The notes below the pieces were generated by a model. That model ran no database searches. It worked only from the letters and a program-made list of their open reading frames with translations, and had not been told where the DNA came from. A stretch of DNA of 64,000 nt from Lachnospiraceae bacterium (GTDB lineage Bacteria; Bacillota; Clostridia; Lachnospirales; Lachnospiraceae), in contig VSND01000001.1 in assembly GCA_009774145.1 (NCBI GenBank), positions 62,001 through 126,000 on the forward strand, in the 5' to 3' direction. Position 1 is the first letter of the stretch. Each line of letters starts with the position of its first letter. This document shows positions 25,027-33,448 of the stretch, piece by piece. A program made the translations under genes and the position numbers.

Positions 25027-26460
25027 ATGAGCACAGACAGATATCAAAGTCCATTATCGGAGCGTTATGCCAGCAGGGAGATGCAGTATATCTTTTCTCC
25101 GGATAAGAAGTTCTGCACCTGGAGGCGGCTGTGGATCGCACTGGCAGAGACAGAGAAGGAACTGGGGCTGCCCATTACCCAGGAGCAGATTGATGAATTA
25201 AAGGCCCATGCGGAGGATATCAATTATGATGTGGCAAAGGCGCGGGAAAAGGAAGTGCGCCACGATGTCATGTCTCATGTATATGCCTATGGGGTACAGT
25301 GTCCGAAAGCAAAGGGAATCATCCATCTGGGCGCTACTTCCTGCTATGTAGGTGATAATACCGATATCATTGTCATGACGGAAGCGCTTCGCCTGGTCAG
25401 AAAGAAGCTGGTCAACGTGATCGCAGAGCTGGCAAAATTTGCGGATGAGTATAAAGCTCTGCCGACGCTGGCATTTACCCACTTCCAGCCGGCACAGCCT
25501 ACGACAGTGGGAAAGCGTGCCTCCCTGTGGCTGCAGGAGTTCTGCATGGATCTGGAGGACGTGGAGTATGTGCTCGGCACCATGAAGCTTCTTGGCTCCA
25601 AGGGAACCACGGGAACGCAGGCAAGTTTTCTGGAGCTTTTTGAAGGAAATCAGGAGACCATCGACCGGATCGATCCCATGATCGCAGAGAAGATGGGCTT
25701 TCGGGAATGTGTCCCGGTGTCCGGACAGACCTATTCCCGCAAGACGGACACCAGAGTCCTGAATGTGCTGGCGGGAATTGCTGCGACCGCCCATAAGATG
25801 TCCAATGACATCCGTCTGCTGCAGCATCTGAAGGAAGTGGAGGAGCCTTTTGAGAAATCTCAGATCGGTTCATCCGCCATGGCATACAAGCGGAATCCCA
25901 TGCGGAGTGAGCGGATCGCGTCCCTTTCCAGATATGTGATGGTCGATGCGCTGAATCCGGCGATCACTTCCGCGACCCAGTGGTTTGAGCGCACGCTGGA
26001 TGATTCTGCCAATAAACGGCTGTCTGTTCCGGAAGGCTTTCTTGCCGTTGACGGCATTCTGGATCTGTGCCTGAACGTGGTGGACGGACTTGTGGTGTAT
26101 CCCAAAGTCATCGAGAAGCGCCTCATGAGCGAGATTCCGTTCATGGCGACGGAAAACATCATGATGGATGCAGTAAAGGCGGGAGGAGACCGGCAGGAGC
26201 TGCATGAACGGATTCGGACGCTTTCCATGGAAGCAGGAAAGAATGTGAAGGTGGAAGGAAAAGAAAATAATCTGCTGGAACTGATCGCGGCGGATCCGGC
26301 ATTCAATATGACCATGGAAGAACTCCAGGCATGTATGGAGCCGTCCCGCTATGTGGGCCGCAGCGCCGTGCAGGTGGAGGCATTTTTAAAGCATGTGGTG
26401 TCTCCGATCCTGAAAGACAATCAGGAGCTTCTGGGCATGAAGGCGGATATCAGCGTATAG
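25027..26460 (+). CDS. purB: Adenylosuccinate lyase
   Basis: Homotetrameric lyase of the fumarase/aspartase superfamily that releases fumarate from SAICAR and from adenylosuccinate. The 477-residue protein begins MSTDRYQSPLSERYAS. The catalytic regions are HLGATSCYVGDN, TFLELFEG-type KGTTGTQASFLELFEG, and the signature loop GSSAMAYKRNPMRSERI. Start: ATG 25027 follows AAAGGAT. An upstream in-frame ATG at 24976 is inside the A+T-rich leader and lacks a ribosome site. Located just after purC. The length matches the longer purB form seen in Clostridia and eukaryotes. Confidence 0.96.
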   Translation: MSTDRYQSPLSERYASREMQYIFSPDKKFCTWRRLWIALAETEKELGLPITQEQIDELKAHAEDINYDVAKAREKEVRHDVMSHVYAYGVQCPKAKGIIHLGATSCYVGDNTDIIVMTEALRLVRKKLVNVIAELAKFADEYKALPTLAFTHFQPAQPTTVGKRASLWLQEFCMDLEDVEYVLGTMKLLGSKGTTGTQASFLELFEGNQETIDRIDPMIAEKMGFRECVPVSGQTYSRKTDTRVLNVLAGIAATAHKMSNDIRLLQHLKEVEEPFEKSQIGSSAMAYKRNPMRSERIASLSRYVMVDALNPAITSATQWFERTLDDSANKRLSVPEGFLAVDGILDLCLNVVDGLVVYPKVIEKRLMSEIPFMATENIMMDAVKAGGDRQELHERIRTLSMEAGKNVKVEGKENNLLELIAADPAFNMTMEELQACMEPSRYVGRSAVQVEAFLKHVVSPILKDNQELLGMKADISV

Positions 26461-26536
26461 ACGGTTTTATGCAGAGCCGGAGCTGGCAGAGGCCGTCAGG
26501 ATCCTGTGAAATCCGGGTATCCGGGGAGGTTATTCT

Positions 26537-27400
26537 ATGTACAGTTATCATTTCCGGGAATGGCTGTCGTTCTTTTATTTTTACTGCATCTTTGGCTGGT
26601 GCTTTGAATCGGCCTATGTGTCGCTGAAGAACCGGCATCTGACCAACCGGGGGTTCCTGAAGGGCCCCTGGCTTCCGCTCTACGGGAGCGGGGCGATTCT
26701 GGTGCTGTGGCTGACGCTTCCCTTTCAGGAGACGCCGGCGCTGGTCTATGTGGTGGGAGCCATTGGCGCCACGGTACTGGAATATGTGACGGGCGAGACC
26801 ATGGTCCGGCTGTTCAAGGTCCGGTACTGGGACTACAGCGATCAGAAGCTGCAGTATAAGGGGCACATCTGCCTGAGTTCAACGGCCGCATGGGGATTTT
26901 TAAGCCTTCTGATGGTCTATGTGGTGCACAGGCCGGTGGAACAGTTTATCTTCTGGATGCATGAGGAAGCGGTATCGGTGCTGACCTTCGGGATCACAGT
27001 CTGTATGGTGTATGATTTCAGCAATGCATTCCGCGAGGCGATGGATCTGCGTGCGATGCTGATGCAGGCAGAACAGCTCTGTGCAGAGCTGGAACAGCGG
27101 GCAGCGGAGAAAAAACGGGTGCTGGAAGCGGCGGCTGTTTTTGCAATAGCTGCAGTGGAAGAACGGATGGAAGAGCACAGGGAGCGGGCAGAGCAGTCGA
27201 AAGAGCAGCTTCTTCAGAAGATGGAAACAGAGATCCGCCAGCTTCAGGAGCGGCAGGAGCAGTTAAAGGAACGCATGGTCCAGAAGGCAAAGATGCTGCC
27301 GGTGCGGAATCCGGGATTCCGGCTCATGGCGGATCTTCCGGATGCGGCGGAACTTCGGGAACGGATGCACAGGCATCGGAAAGGGCAGAAAACGGAATAA
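26537..27400 (+). CDS. CmpB-like (PF06541 type) membrane protein with coiled-coil tail
   Basis: A 287-residue membrane protein. The first about 165 residues contain four to five hydrophobic segments with the family pattern FIFGWCFES-like FGWCFESAYVSLKN, NRGFLKGPWLPLYGSG, LEYVTGETMVRLFKVRYWDYS, which I associate with the family named putative ABC transporter permease (CmpB type). Its function is not established. Residues about 170-265 form a charged coiled coil (QLCAELEQRAAEKKRVLEAA, RQLQERQEQLKERMVQKA). GGGGAGG precedes ATG 26537. A small relative is at 55201-55593. The gene is followed by a strong terminator and appears monocistronic or co-transcribed with purB. Confidence 0.7.
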   Translation: MYSYHFREWLSFFYFYCIFGWCFESAYVSLKNRHLTNRGFLKGPWLPLYGSGAILVLWLTLPFQETPALVYVVGAIGATVLEYVTGETMVRLFKVRYWDYSDQKLQYKGHICLSSTAAWGFLSLLMVYVVHRPVEQFIFWMHEEAVSVLTFGITVCMVYDFSNAFREAMDLRAMLMQAEQLCAELEQRAAEKKRVLEAAAVFAIAAVEERMEEHRERAEQSKEQLLQKMETEIRQLQERQEQLKERMVQKAKMLPVRNPGFRLMADLPDAAELRERMHRHRKGQKTE

Positions 27401-27413
27401 GCGGTTGGAACAG

Positions 27414-27445
27414 GAAGAGAGCTGAGGGAAGCTTTCTTCTTTTTT
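27414..27445 (+). terminator. Intrinsic terminator
   Basis: GAAGAGAGC (27414-27422), an eight-base loop, GCTTTCTTC (27431-27439), then six T. One G-T wobble; otherwise perfect. Confidence 0.9.
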
Positions 27446-27498
27446 ATCTGGAAAACAGGTCCGACGCTGTCCTTCACAGAATTTTCACAGATTTTCCC

Positions 27499-27543
27499 TT
27501 GACATTGTTAGAAACCTAACATATAATCAGTTAGACTTCTAAC
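27499..27543 (+). promoter_or_regulatory. Consensus promoter with twin MarR-type operators
   Basis: TTGACA (27499-27504), 17 bases, TATAAT (27522-27527): a perfect sigma-A promoter. Two copies of the palindrome GTTAG-N4-CTAAC are present. One fills the spacer (27507-27520, N4 = AAAC) and one spans the start point (27530-27543, N4 = ACTT), with centres 23 bases apart. This is the layout expected for autorepression by the MarR protein encoded just downstream. Confidence 0.9.
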
Positions 27544-27565
27544 GAACCGGAGAGGAGGAAGATCG

Positions 27566-28012
27566 GTGAAGGATGATGGTTATCCCATGCGGGAGATGGT
27601 GAATCTGAGCTGTATCTGGCATCGGGTGATTGAAAAACAGATGGCTGATCTGGGAATGACATCGATTCAGAGCCGGATGATCGGATATCTGTATTTTCAG
27701 AGCCGGCGGCAGAGAAAGGTGTTTCAGGGACAGCTGGAAGAGGAATTCAAGATACGGAAATCTTCCGTTACCAGTGTGATTCAGATACTGGAGAAGAAGG
27801 GGCTGGTCCGCAGAACCGGGGTCCCGGGAGATGCGAGAAAGAAAGAGCTGGTGCTGACGGAGCAGGGAATTGCGGTTCAGGAGACGGTGATCGAGCGTCT
27901 GGAGCGTCTGGAGGAACTGGTGAATCAGGTGCTCACGGAAGAAGAACGCAGGCTCTGGTTTTCCTGCATCCGTAAAATAGAGACAAGACTTGAGGAGGCA
28001 GAATATGGTTAA
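27566..28012 (+). CDS. MarR family transcription regulator
   Basis: A 148-residue winged-helix dimeric regulator. The DNA-binding part is QLEEEFKIRKSSVTSVIQIL followed by EKKGLVRRTGVPGDARKKEL, the MarR recognition helix and wing (the conserved D-x-R is in GDARKK). The start codon is GTG 27566, seven bases from AGGAGG. The gene overlaps the first ABC exporter gene by eight bases, and the twin palindromes in its promoter are the likely operator. It probably represses its own operon until a toxic compound is bound. The inducer is unknown. Confidence 0.92.
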   Translation: MKDDGYPMREMVNLSCIWHRVIEKQMADLGMTSIQSRMIGYLYFQSRRQRKVFQGQLEEEFKIRKSSVTSVIQILEKKGLVRRTGVPGDARKKELVLTEQGIAVQETVIERLERLEELVNQVLTEEERRLWFSCIRKIETRLEEAEYG

Positions 28013-29744
28013 AAGACTGGCTGTGCACATCGGGGAATTTAAGAAAGATACGCTGATGGCCCCGGCGAGTGTGATACTGGAAGTGATACTGGAAGTTCTG
28101 CTGCCGGTTCTGATGGCTTCTGTCATCGACCGGGGAGTGGAAGCAGGAGATATGAATTATGTAGTAAAGATGGGAGGCCTCATGCTGATTGTAGCCATGC
28201 TCTCCCTTCTGGCGGGAACCATGTCCGGAATCTTTGCAGCAAGGGCGTCCATGGGGTTTGGACGGAACTTAAGAAAAGCAATGTATGACAATATACAGGA
28301 CTTTGCGTTTCGGAATATTGACCGCTTTTCCACAGCGGGTCTGGTGACCCGTATGACTACGGATGTGACCAATGTGCAGAATGCATTTCAGATGATCATC
28401 CGGATGTTTGTACGGGCGCCGATCATGATGATTTCCGCGCTGTTCATGTGTATAACCATCAGTCCCCGGCTTTCGCTGATCTTTCTGGCGGCGCTGGTGT
28501 TCCTGGGATGCATGATGGCATTTATCATCACCCGTGCATTTCCCATTTTTGATGAGATGTTCAAAGGATATGACCGGCTCAATGCCAGCGTACAGGAGAA
28601 TCTGACCGGGATCCGGGTGGTGAAGGCCTATGTCAGAGAAGACCATGAAAAGGAAAAATTCCGCGGGGCGACGAAGAACCTGAAGGATTTAAGCGTCCAT
28701 GCGGAGCGTCTGGTGGTTATGAACCAGCCGGTGATGCAGTTCACAGTCTATACCTGCATCATGCTGGTGTCCTGGTTCGGGGCAAAGCTGATCGTCGTGA
28801 ACCAGACCATGACGACCGGGCAGCTGATGAGTCTCTTTACGTATACCATGCAGATCCTTATGAGTCTGATGATGATCTCCATGATTTTTGTCATGACAAC
28901 CATGGCCCGTTCCTCTGCGGAGCGTATCGTGGAAGTACTGGATGAAAAGAGCGCGCTTCAGGATCCGAAGGGAACGGTCCTGACGGAGGTGGAAGACGGT
29001 TCCATCTGCTTTGATCATGTGAGTTTTTCCTACAGCGACGATAAAGAGAAATGCGTGCTCCGGGATATCAGCCTGACGATCCGGGCAGGAGAGACCATCG
29101 GCATCATCGGCGGGACCGGAAGTTCCAAATCCACGCTGGTACAGCTGATTCCAAGGCTCTATGACGTGCTGGACGGTTCTGTCATCGTGGGCGGACACAA
29201 TGTGAAGGAGTACCGGATTGAGACGCTGAGAAATGCAGTATCCATGGTTCTGCAGAAAAATGTTCTCTTTTCCGGCACGATTCTGGAGAATCTCCGGTGG
29301 GGCGACAAGGAGGCGACGGAGGAACAGTGCCGTCATGCCTGCGAACTGGCTCAGGCCCATGAATTTATCGAGAAGATGCCGGATGGTTATCATACGTATA
29401 TCGAACAGGGCGGTACAAATGTGTCCGGCGGGCAGAAGCAGCGTCTCTGTATCGCCAGAGCGCTTCTGAAGAAGCCGAGGATCCTGATTCTGGACGATTC
29501 CACCAGTGCAGTGGATACGAAGACGGATTCTCTGATCCGGAAAGCATTTGCGGAGGAAATACCGGATACGACAAAACTGATCATCGCCCAGAGGATCTCA
29601 TCCGTACAGGATGCAGACCGGATCCTGGTGCTGGATCAGGGAGCGGTTGTGGGCTTTGGAACCCACGAAGAACTGCTGAAGGACAATGATATTTATCGTG
29701 ACATCTATGAACTGCAGCAGAAAGGAGCGGATTTTGATGAGTAA
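28005..29744 (+). CDS. ABC exporter half-transporter A (degenerate ATP site)
   Basis: A 579-residue type IV exporter subunit with six membrane segments (to about 310) and one ATPase domain. Walker A reads GGTGSSKSTL (serine for the usual glycine). The signature is VSGGQKQRLCIARAL and Walker B is ILILDDSTSAVD, where aspartate replaces the catalytic glutamate. This marks the non-hydrolysing site of a heterodimer. GAGGAGG is six bases before ATG 28005, and the frame is open from a TTG at 27990. It overlaps marR and the next subunit gene by eight bases each. Related pairs (BmrCD, LmrCD, TM287/288) export drugs or peptides. Confidence 0.93.
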   Translation: MVKRLAVHIGEFKKDTLMAPASVILEVILEVLLPVLMASVIDRGVEAGDMNYVVKMGGLMLIVAMLSLLAGTMSGIFAARASMGFGRNLRKAMYDNIQDFAFRNIDRFSTAGLVTRMTTDVTNVQNAFQMIIRMFVRAPIMMISALFMCITISPRLSLIFLAALVFLGCMMAFIITRAFPIFDEMFKGYDRLNASVQENLTGIRVVKAYVREDHEKEKFRGATKNLKDLSVHAERLVVMNQPVMQFTVYTCIMLVSWFGAKLIVVNQTMTTGQLMSLFTYTMQILMSLMMISMIFVMTTMARSSAERIVEVLDEKSALQDPKGTVLTEVEDGSICFDHVSFSYSDDKEKCVLRDISLTIRAGETIGIIGGTGSSKSTLVQLIPRLYDVLDGSVIVGGHNVKEYRIETLRNAVSMVLQKNVLFSGTILENLRWGDKEATEEQCRHACELAQAHEFIEKMPDGYHTYIEQGGTNVSGGQKQRLCIARALLKKPRILILDDSTSAVDTKTDSLIRKAFAEEIPDTTKLIIAQRISSVQDADRILVLDQGAVVGFGTHEELLKDNDIYRDIYELQQKGADFDE

Positions 29745-31659
29745 TCCAAAGACAGTCAAAGGCCCCGGCGCCCGGGGCATGCGCGGCGGACAGGGAAGCC
29801 GGAATCCCGGAAGGACTTTAAAGCGTCTGCTTGCGTATATCTGGAAGGACTATAAGATTCACTGTGTGGCAGTCGCGGTCAGTATCGCGGTCAGCGCGCT
29901 GACCGGAGTGATTGGAAATCTGTTTCTTCGAAGTCTGATTGACGATTATATTCTGCCGTTTCTGGGAGAGACAAACCCGGGCTTTGCACCGCTTCTCCAT
30001 GCGCTCATCGTCATGGCATGCATCTATTATGCAGGTACAGCAGCCACTTTTCTGTATGCCAGACTGATGATTGTTGTCACTCAGGGGGTGTTAAAGGAAA
30101 TCCGGGATGAGATGTTTACGCATATGGAGCGTCTGCCCATCAAATATTTTGATACGCATGCCCATGGGGATATCATGAGCGTTTATACCAATGATACCGA
30201 CACCCTGCGGCAGATGATCAGCCAGAGTATCCCTCAGATGCTCAGTTCTTCCATCACCATCGTCAGTACCTTTGTGTCCATGCTGGTGCTGAGTGTGCCG
30301 CTGACCATGCTGATTATCCTGATGGTAGTTGTTATGGTGCTGGCGGTACGCTTTATCGGCGGCAGGAGCGGGATGTACTTTATCCGGCAGCAGAAATCCC
30401 TCGGTGCACTCAACGGCTATATTGAGGAAATGATGGAGGGTCAGAAGGTAGTCAAGGTCTTCTGCCACGAGGCGGAGTCCAGAGAAAAATTCGTTCAGTT
30501 AAACGACGAACTGTTCGAAAGCGCCAGAAATGCCAATACGTTTGCCAACATTCTCATGCCGGTTATGGCCAATCTGGGGAATATCAATTATGTGCTGACG
30601 CTGGGGGTGGGTGCAGTCTTTGCCATTAACGGCATCGGCGGGCTCACACTGGGCGCTCTGGCATCGTTTCTGCAGCTCACCAGAAGTTTTAACATGCCGA
30701 TTACGCAGGTATCTCAGCAGTTTAATTCCATCATCATGGCACTGGCAGGAGCGGAGCGGATCTTTGATCTGCTGGATGAGCCGGAAGAAGTGGACAATGG
30801 TTATGTGACACTGGTTAACGTGACCGAAGAGCCGGACGGCACTTTGAAAGAAGCAAAAGAGCGGACCGGGATCTGGGCATGGAAGCATCCCCATAAGGCA
30901 GAAGGAACCATTACCTACAAAAAGCTGGAGGGAGACGTGGTGCTGGACGGCGTGGATTTTGGGTATACAGATGATAAAATCGTGCTGCACGATATCAAGA
31001 TGTATGCCAATCCTGGAGAAAAGGTGGCTTTCGTGGGCGCCACTGGCGCGGGGAAGACGACGATCACCAACCTGATCAACCGGTTTTACGATATTCAGGA
31101 TGGAAAAGTCCGTTACGACGGCATCAACATCAACAAGATCAAAAAGCCGGATCTGCGCCGGTCTCTGGGTATGGTTCTTCAGGATACCCATCTGTTTACC
31201 GGCACCATTGCAGACAATATCCGTTATGGAAAGCTGGATGCCACAGACGAAGAAGTCGTTGCAGCGGCAAAGCTTGCCAATGCCCATTACTTTATCACAA
31301 GGCTTCCGGACGGTTATGACACCATGTTAAGCGGTGACGGGACCAGCCTGTCTCAGGGAGAGCGGCAGCTTCTTGCCATCGCCCGGGCAGCCATCGCAGA
31401 TCCGCCGGTTCTGATTCTGGACGAGGCGACCTCCAGCATCGATACCAGAACAGAGACCATCGTCCAGAGCGGTATGGATCAGCTGATGAAAGGCAGAACC
31501 GTCTTCGTCATCGCACACCGGCTGTCCACCATCAAGAACTCCGACGTGATCATGGTTCTGGAGCAGGGCCGCATCATCGAACGGGGAAATCACGAATCCC
31601 TTCTGGAGGAACGGGGAAAATACTATCAGCTGTATACGGGAGCGTTTGAACTGTCATGA
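29737..31659 (+). CDS. ABC exporter half-transporter B (canonical ATP site)
   Basis: A 640-residue partner subunit. The N-terminal about 30 residues are rich in G, R and P (GPGARGMRGGQGSRNPGRTL), as commonly seen in this half of the heterodimer. Six membrane segments follow. The ATPase domain has Walker A GATGAGKTTITNL, signature LSQGERQLLAIARAA, and Walker B VLILDEATSSIDTRTE with the catalytic glutamate. An insertion of about 45 residues (TLVNVTEEPDGTLKEAKERT) links the two parts. AAAGGAG is nine bases before ATG 29737. The HAD phosphatase gene overlaps its stop by four bases. Together with the upstream half it should form a drug exporter under MarR control. Confidence 0.94.
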   Translation: MSNPKTVKGPGARGMRGGQGSRNPGRTLKRLLAYIWKDYKIHCVAVAVSIAVSALTGVIGNLFLRSLIDDYILPFLGETNPGFAPLLHALIVMACIYYAGTAATFLYARLMIVVTQGVLKEIRDEMFTHMERLPIKYFDTHAHGDIMSVYTNDTDTLRQMISQSIPQMLSSSITIVSTFVSMLVLSVPLTMLIILMVVVMVLAVRFIGGRSGMYFIRQQKSLGALNGYIEEMMEGQKVVKVFCHEAESREKFVQLNDELFESARNANTFANILMPVMANLGNINYVLTLGVGAVFAINGIGGLTLGALASFLQLTRSFNMPITQVSQQFNSIIMALAGAERIFDLLDEPEEVDNGYVTLVNVTEEPDGTLKEAKERTGIWAWKHPHKAEGTITYKKLEGDVVLDGVDFGYTDDKIVLHDIKMYANPGEKVAFVGATGAGKTTITNLINRFYDIQDGKVRYDGININKIKKPDLRRSLGMVLQDTHLFTGTIADNIRYGKLDATDEEVVAAAKLANAHYFITRLPDGYDTMLSGDGTSLSQGERQLLAIARAAIADPPVLILDEATSSIDTRTETIVQSGMDQLMKGRTVFVIAHRLSTIKNSDVIMVLEQGRIIERGNHESLLEERGKYYQLYTGAFELS

Positions 31660-32309
31660 GAAAAGCGATCATATTTGATATGGACGGGACATTACTGGAT
31701 ACGCTGGAGGATCTGTACCGGAGCGCCAACGCGGCGCTTGTACAGTACGGATTTCCGGAGCGGACGCTGGAAGAAGTCCGGCAGTTTGTGGGAAATGCTG
31801 CCAGAAATCTGATGCGCCAGGCGATTCCTCAGGGTGAGGAGAATCCGCACTTTGAGGAATGTCTCCAGGCATTTAAAATACATTATGGGGAACATCTCAA
31901 CGATCATACAGGGCCCTATGACGGGATCCTGGAGCTTCTTGGGCAGCTTTCCAAAGAAGGAGTTCCCATGGCGATCGTCTCCAACAAGCCGGATTTCGCA
32001 GTCCGAAAGCTGAAGGAGCGGTACTTCGGCGGGCTGATCTCCGTCGCCATCGGGGAATCGGAACGGGTCCGCCGGAAACCGGCGCCGGATACGGTGGAGC
32101 AGGCGGCAGAGAGACTGGGCGTCCGTCTGGAGGACTGCATCTACGTGGGGGATTCGGAGGTGGATCTTCTGACCGCGAAAAACTGCGGGATCCCCTGCGT
32201 GTCGGTGACCTGGGGATTTCGCAGCAGAGAACTTCTTATAAGCTTGGGAGCAGAGCATATGGCGGAAGATACGGAGGAACTGTACTGGCTGCTTCGGAAT
32301 ATGCTGTAA
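31656..32309 (+). CDS. HAD-IA phosphatase, phosphoglycolate phosphatase-like
   Basis: A 217-residue phosphatase of HAD subfamily IA. Motif I is IIFDMDGTLLDTLEDL, motif II IVSNKP, the motif III lysine is in RRKPAPDTV, and motif IV is CIYVGDSEVDLLTAKN. The helical cap (C1) lies between about 15 and 80. The pattern suits Gph/PpaX-like enzymes, but these motifs do not fix the substrate. It starts with the ATGA overlap at the end of the ABC exporter gene, so it is the last member of the MarR operon. No terminator is obvious before the convergent hicB gene eight bases away. Confidence 0.9.
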   Translation: MRKAIIFDMDGTLLDTLEDLYRSANAALVQYGFPERTLEEVRQFVGNAARNLMRQAIPQGEENPHFEECLQAFKIHYGEHLNDHTGPYDGILELLGQLSKEGVPMAIVSNKPDFAVRKLKERYFGGLISVAIGESERVRRKPAPDTVEQAAERLGVRLEDCIYVGDSEVDLLTAKNCGIPCVSVTWGFRSRELLISLGAEHMAEDTEELYWLLRNML

Positions 32310-32316
32310 AGATTGC

Positions 32317-32706
32317 CTAAAGTCTGGAGTGTATCTGAACTCTGGCAAGCAGCGCTTCCTGAAGCACCTGAGAAAAATTGATTCCCATAGATACGGCGCG
32401 TTCGTTCAGCCATGAGGGAATGGTCAGAGTTTTTTTGACCGCAGTGGTATCTTTATATGGATCGATTTTGCAGGAGACGTAAGTGGAAAAACCGTCTTCC
32501 GGCTGAAGTGTGGACAGGTCAGAAGGTGATGCGATATCCTTTTTCTGTTCCAGCAGTGTGAGCAGATATCCAGAAAGCGCTTCCTGTGCTGCTTCCATAG
32601 TCTCTGTTATATTGCTTCCATATGTGTGGCACCCTTCCAGGTCTGGAAATTCTACCCAGTACATATCTTCCTCCTGATGAAAAACAGCAGGATATACAAA
32701 CAACAT
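32317..32706 (-). CDS. hicB: HicB antitoxin
   Basis: A 129-residue antitoxin of the HicAB type II system. The N-terminal partial RNase H-like fold is evident from YPAVFHQEEDMYWVEFPDLE, GCHTYGSNITETMEAAQEAL and SGYL. The C-terminal portion (TLTIPSWLNERAVSMGINFS, QVLQEALLARV) is a ribbon-helix-helix DNA-binding domain. AAGGAGG is seven bases from the start codon at 32706. It follows hicA on the same strand with a 31-base gap, and its C-terminal domain presumably binds the operator upstream of hicA. Confidence 0.93.
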   Translation of the reverse strand: MLFVYPAVFHQEEDMYWVEFPDLEGCHTYGSNITETMEAAQEALSGYLLTLLEQKKDIASPSDLSTLQPEDGFSTYVSCKIDPYKDTTAVKKTLTIPSWLNERAVSMGINFSQVLQEALLARVQIHSRL

Positions 32707-32737
32707 GTTACAACCTCCTTGTGGTGGAGACAGAAAT

Positions 32738-32914
32738 TTACCGAAGTCCTGTCTCTTTTAAAATATGATTCAATAATCCGGCAGGAATATCCCTGCCATG
32801 TATGGGGAGCACTGTAGTTTTCCCTGCTTTCTGCAAAATATGATGGCTGCCTTTGATTCGGGCTACTTCCCATCCGTTTTTCTTCAGTAATTTCAGCAGT
32901 TCTTTATCTTTCAA
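32738..32914 (-). CDS. hicA: HicA toxin (58 residues, TTG start)
   Basis: A small mRNA interferase. Translated on the - strand from TTG 32914 it gives 58 residues: KDKELLKLLKKNGWEVARIK, then GSHHILQKAGKTTVLPIHGR and DIPAGLLNHILKETGLR. This is the complete double-stranded RNA-binding-like HicA fold with the catalytic histidine in GSHH. AAGGAGG is exactly seven bases from the TTG, which fixes the start; no ATG is available. HicA cleaves mRNA when HicB is lost. It is first in the operon with hicB, directly downstream of a consensus promoter and palindromic operator, so it looks intact. Confidence 0.92.
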   Translation of the reverse strand: MKDKELLKLLKKNGWEVARIKGSHHILQKAGKTTVLPIHGRDIPAGLLNHILKETGLR

Positions 32915-32928
32915 TGTTCTGCCTCCTT

Positions 32929-32967
32929 ACTGTAAAACAGTATAACACGTACAGCACGTACTGTCAA
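32929..32967 (-). promoter_or_regulatory. hicAB promoter and operator
   Basis: On the - strand: TTGACA (32967-32962), 17 bases, TATACT (32944-32939). Between -35 and -10 are two GTACGTG repeats. A perfect palindrome, ACTGT-TTT-ACAGT (32941-32929), overlaps the -10 edge and runs up to the ribosome site. The repeats are the likely HicB operator. Confidence 0.85.
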
Positions 32968-33046
32968 TTGCCATTCGGATATTATACTTATAGTGTATAC
33001 AAAGAAAAAGAATACAGAATTATAACTGGACTGCTTAAAAAGAAAG

Positions 33047-33074
33047 AAACTGGATATTTTAAAATATCCAGTTT
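33047..33074. repeat. 28-base perfect palindrome
   Basis: AAACTGGATATTTT (33047-33060) is followed directly by its exact complement (33061-33074) and then TTGTTGT. It could be a weak terminator or an operator. It lies 30 bases before the ribosome site of the broken ECF gene. Confidence 0.7.
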
Positions 33075-33117
33075 TGTTGTAGTATATCAAAAGCTTAAAG
33101 ATATGAGGAGGTTTCAG

Positions 33118-33376
33118 ATGATGAGTATGAAAGAAACAGCAGTGAACAAAAGTTCTGTCACTGTGTCGGAACTTGCGATCACGGGAGCGTGCATTGCGCT
33201 GACATTTGTGGCTACAGGATTTATCAATATCCGTCTGCCGCTGCCGGGCAACGGAGGACTGGATCGCTCCGGCAGCCTCCATCCCGGGCAATCTGCTGCA
33301 GATCGGCGTGGCGGCAGTTCTGGCGCTTCCTGTCGCAGAGGCAGTCAGAAAAGCGACTGCACGGCAGGCAGGATAA
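33118..33376 (+). pseudogene. Remnant of an ECF transporter S component
   Basis: A gene with a good ribosome site (GAGGAGGT, six bases before ATG 33118) encodes the N-terminus VSELAITGACIALTFVATGF then INIRLPLPGNGG. This is the start of a vitamin-type S component of ECF transporters (PF07155-like). At about 33258 the reading shifts: frame +1 from 33260 gives WIAPAASIPGNLLQIGVAAV then LALPVAEAVRKATARQAG and a stop at 33374-33376, which is the C-terminus of the same family. The middle, roughly half of the usual 170 or so residues, is missing and the two ends are out of frame. An internal deletion explains this. The ligand of the lost transporter is unknown. Confidence 0.8.
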
Positions 33377-33448
33377 AATGTGTATCATGCAAATCGTATT
33401 CCGCGTTCCGTGCGGGAGTACAGAAAATGACAGAGGAGGCAGAACAGC

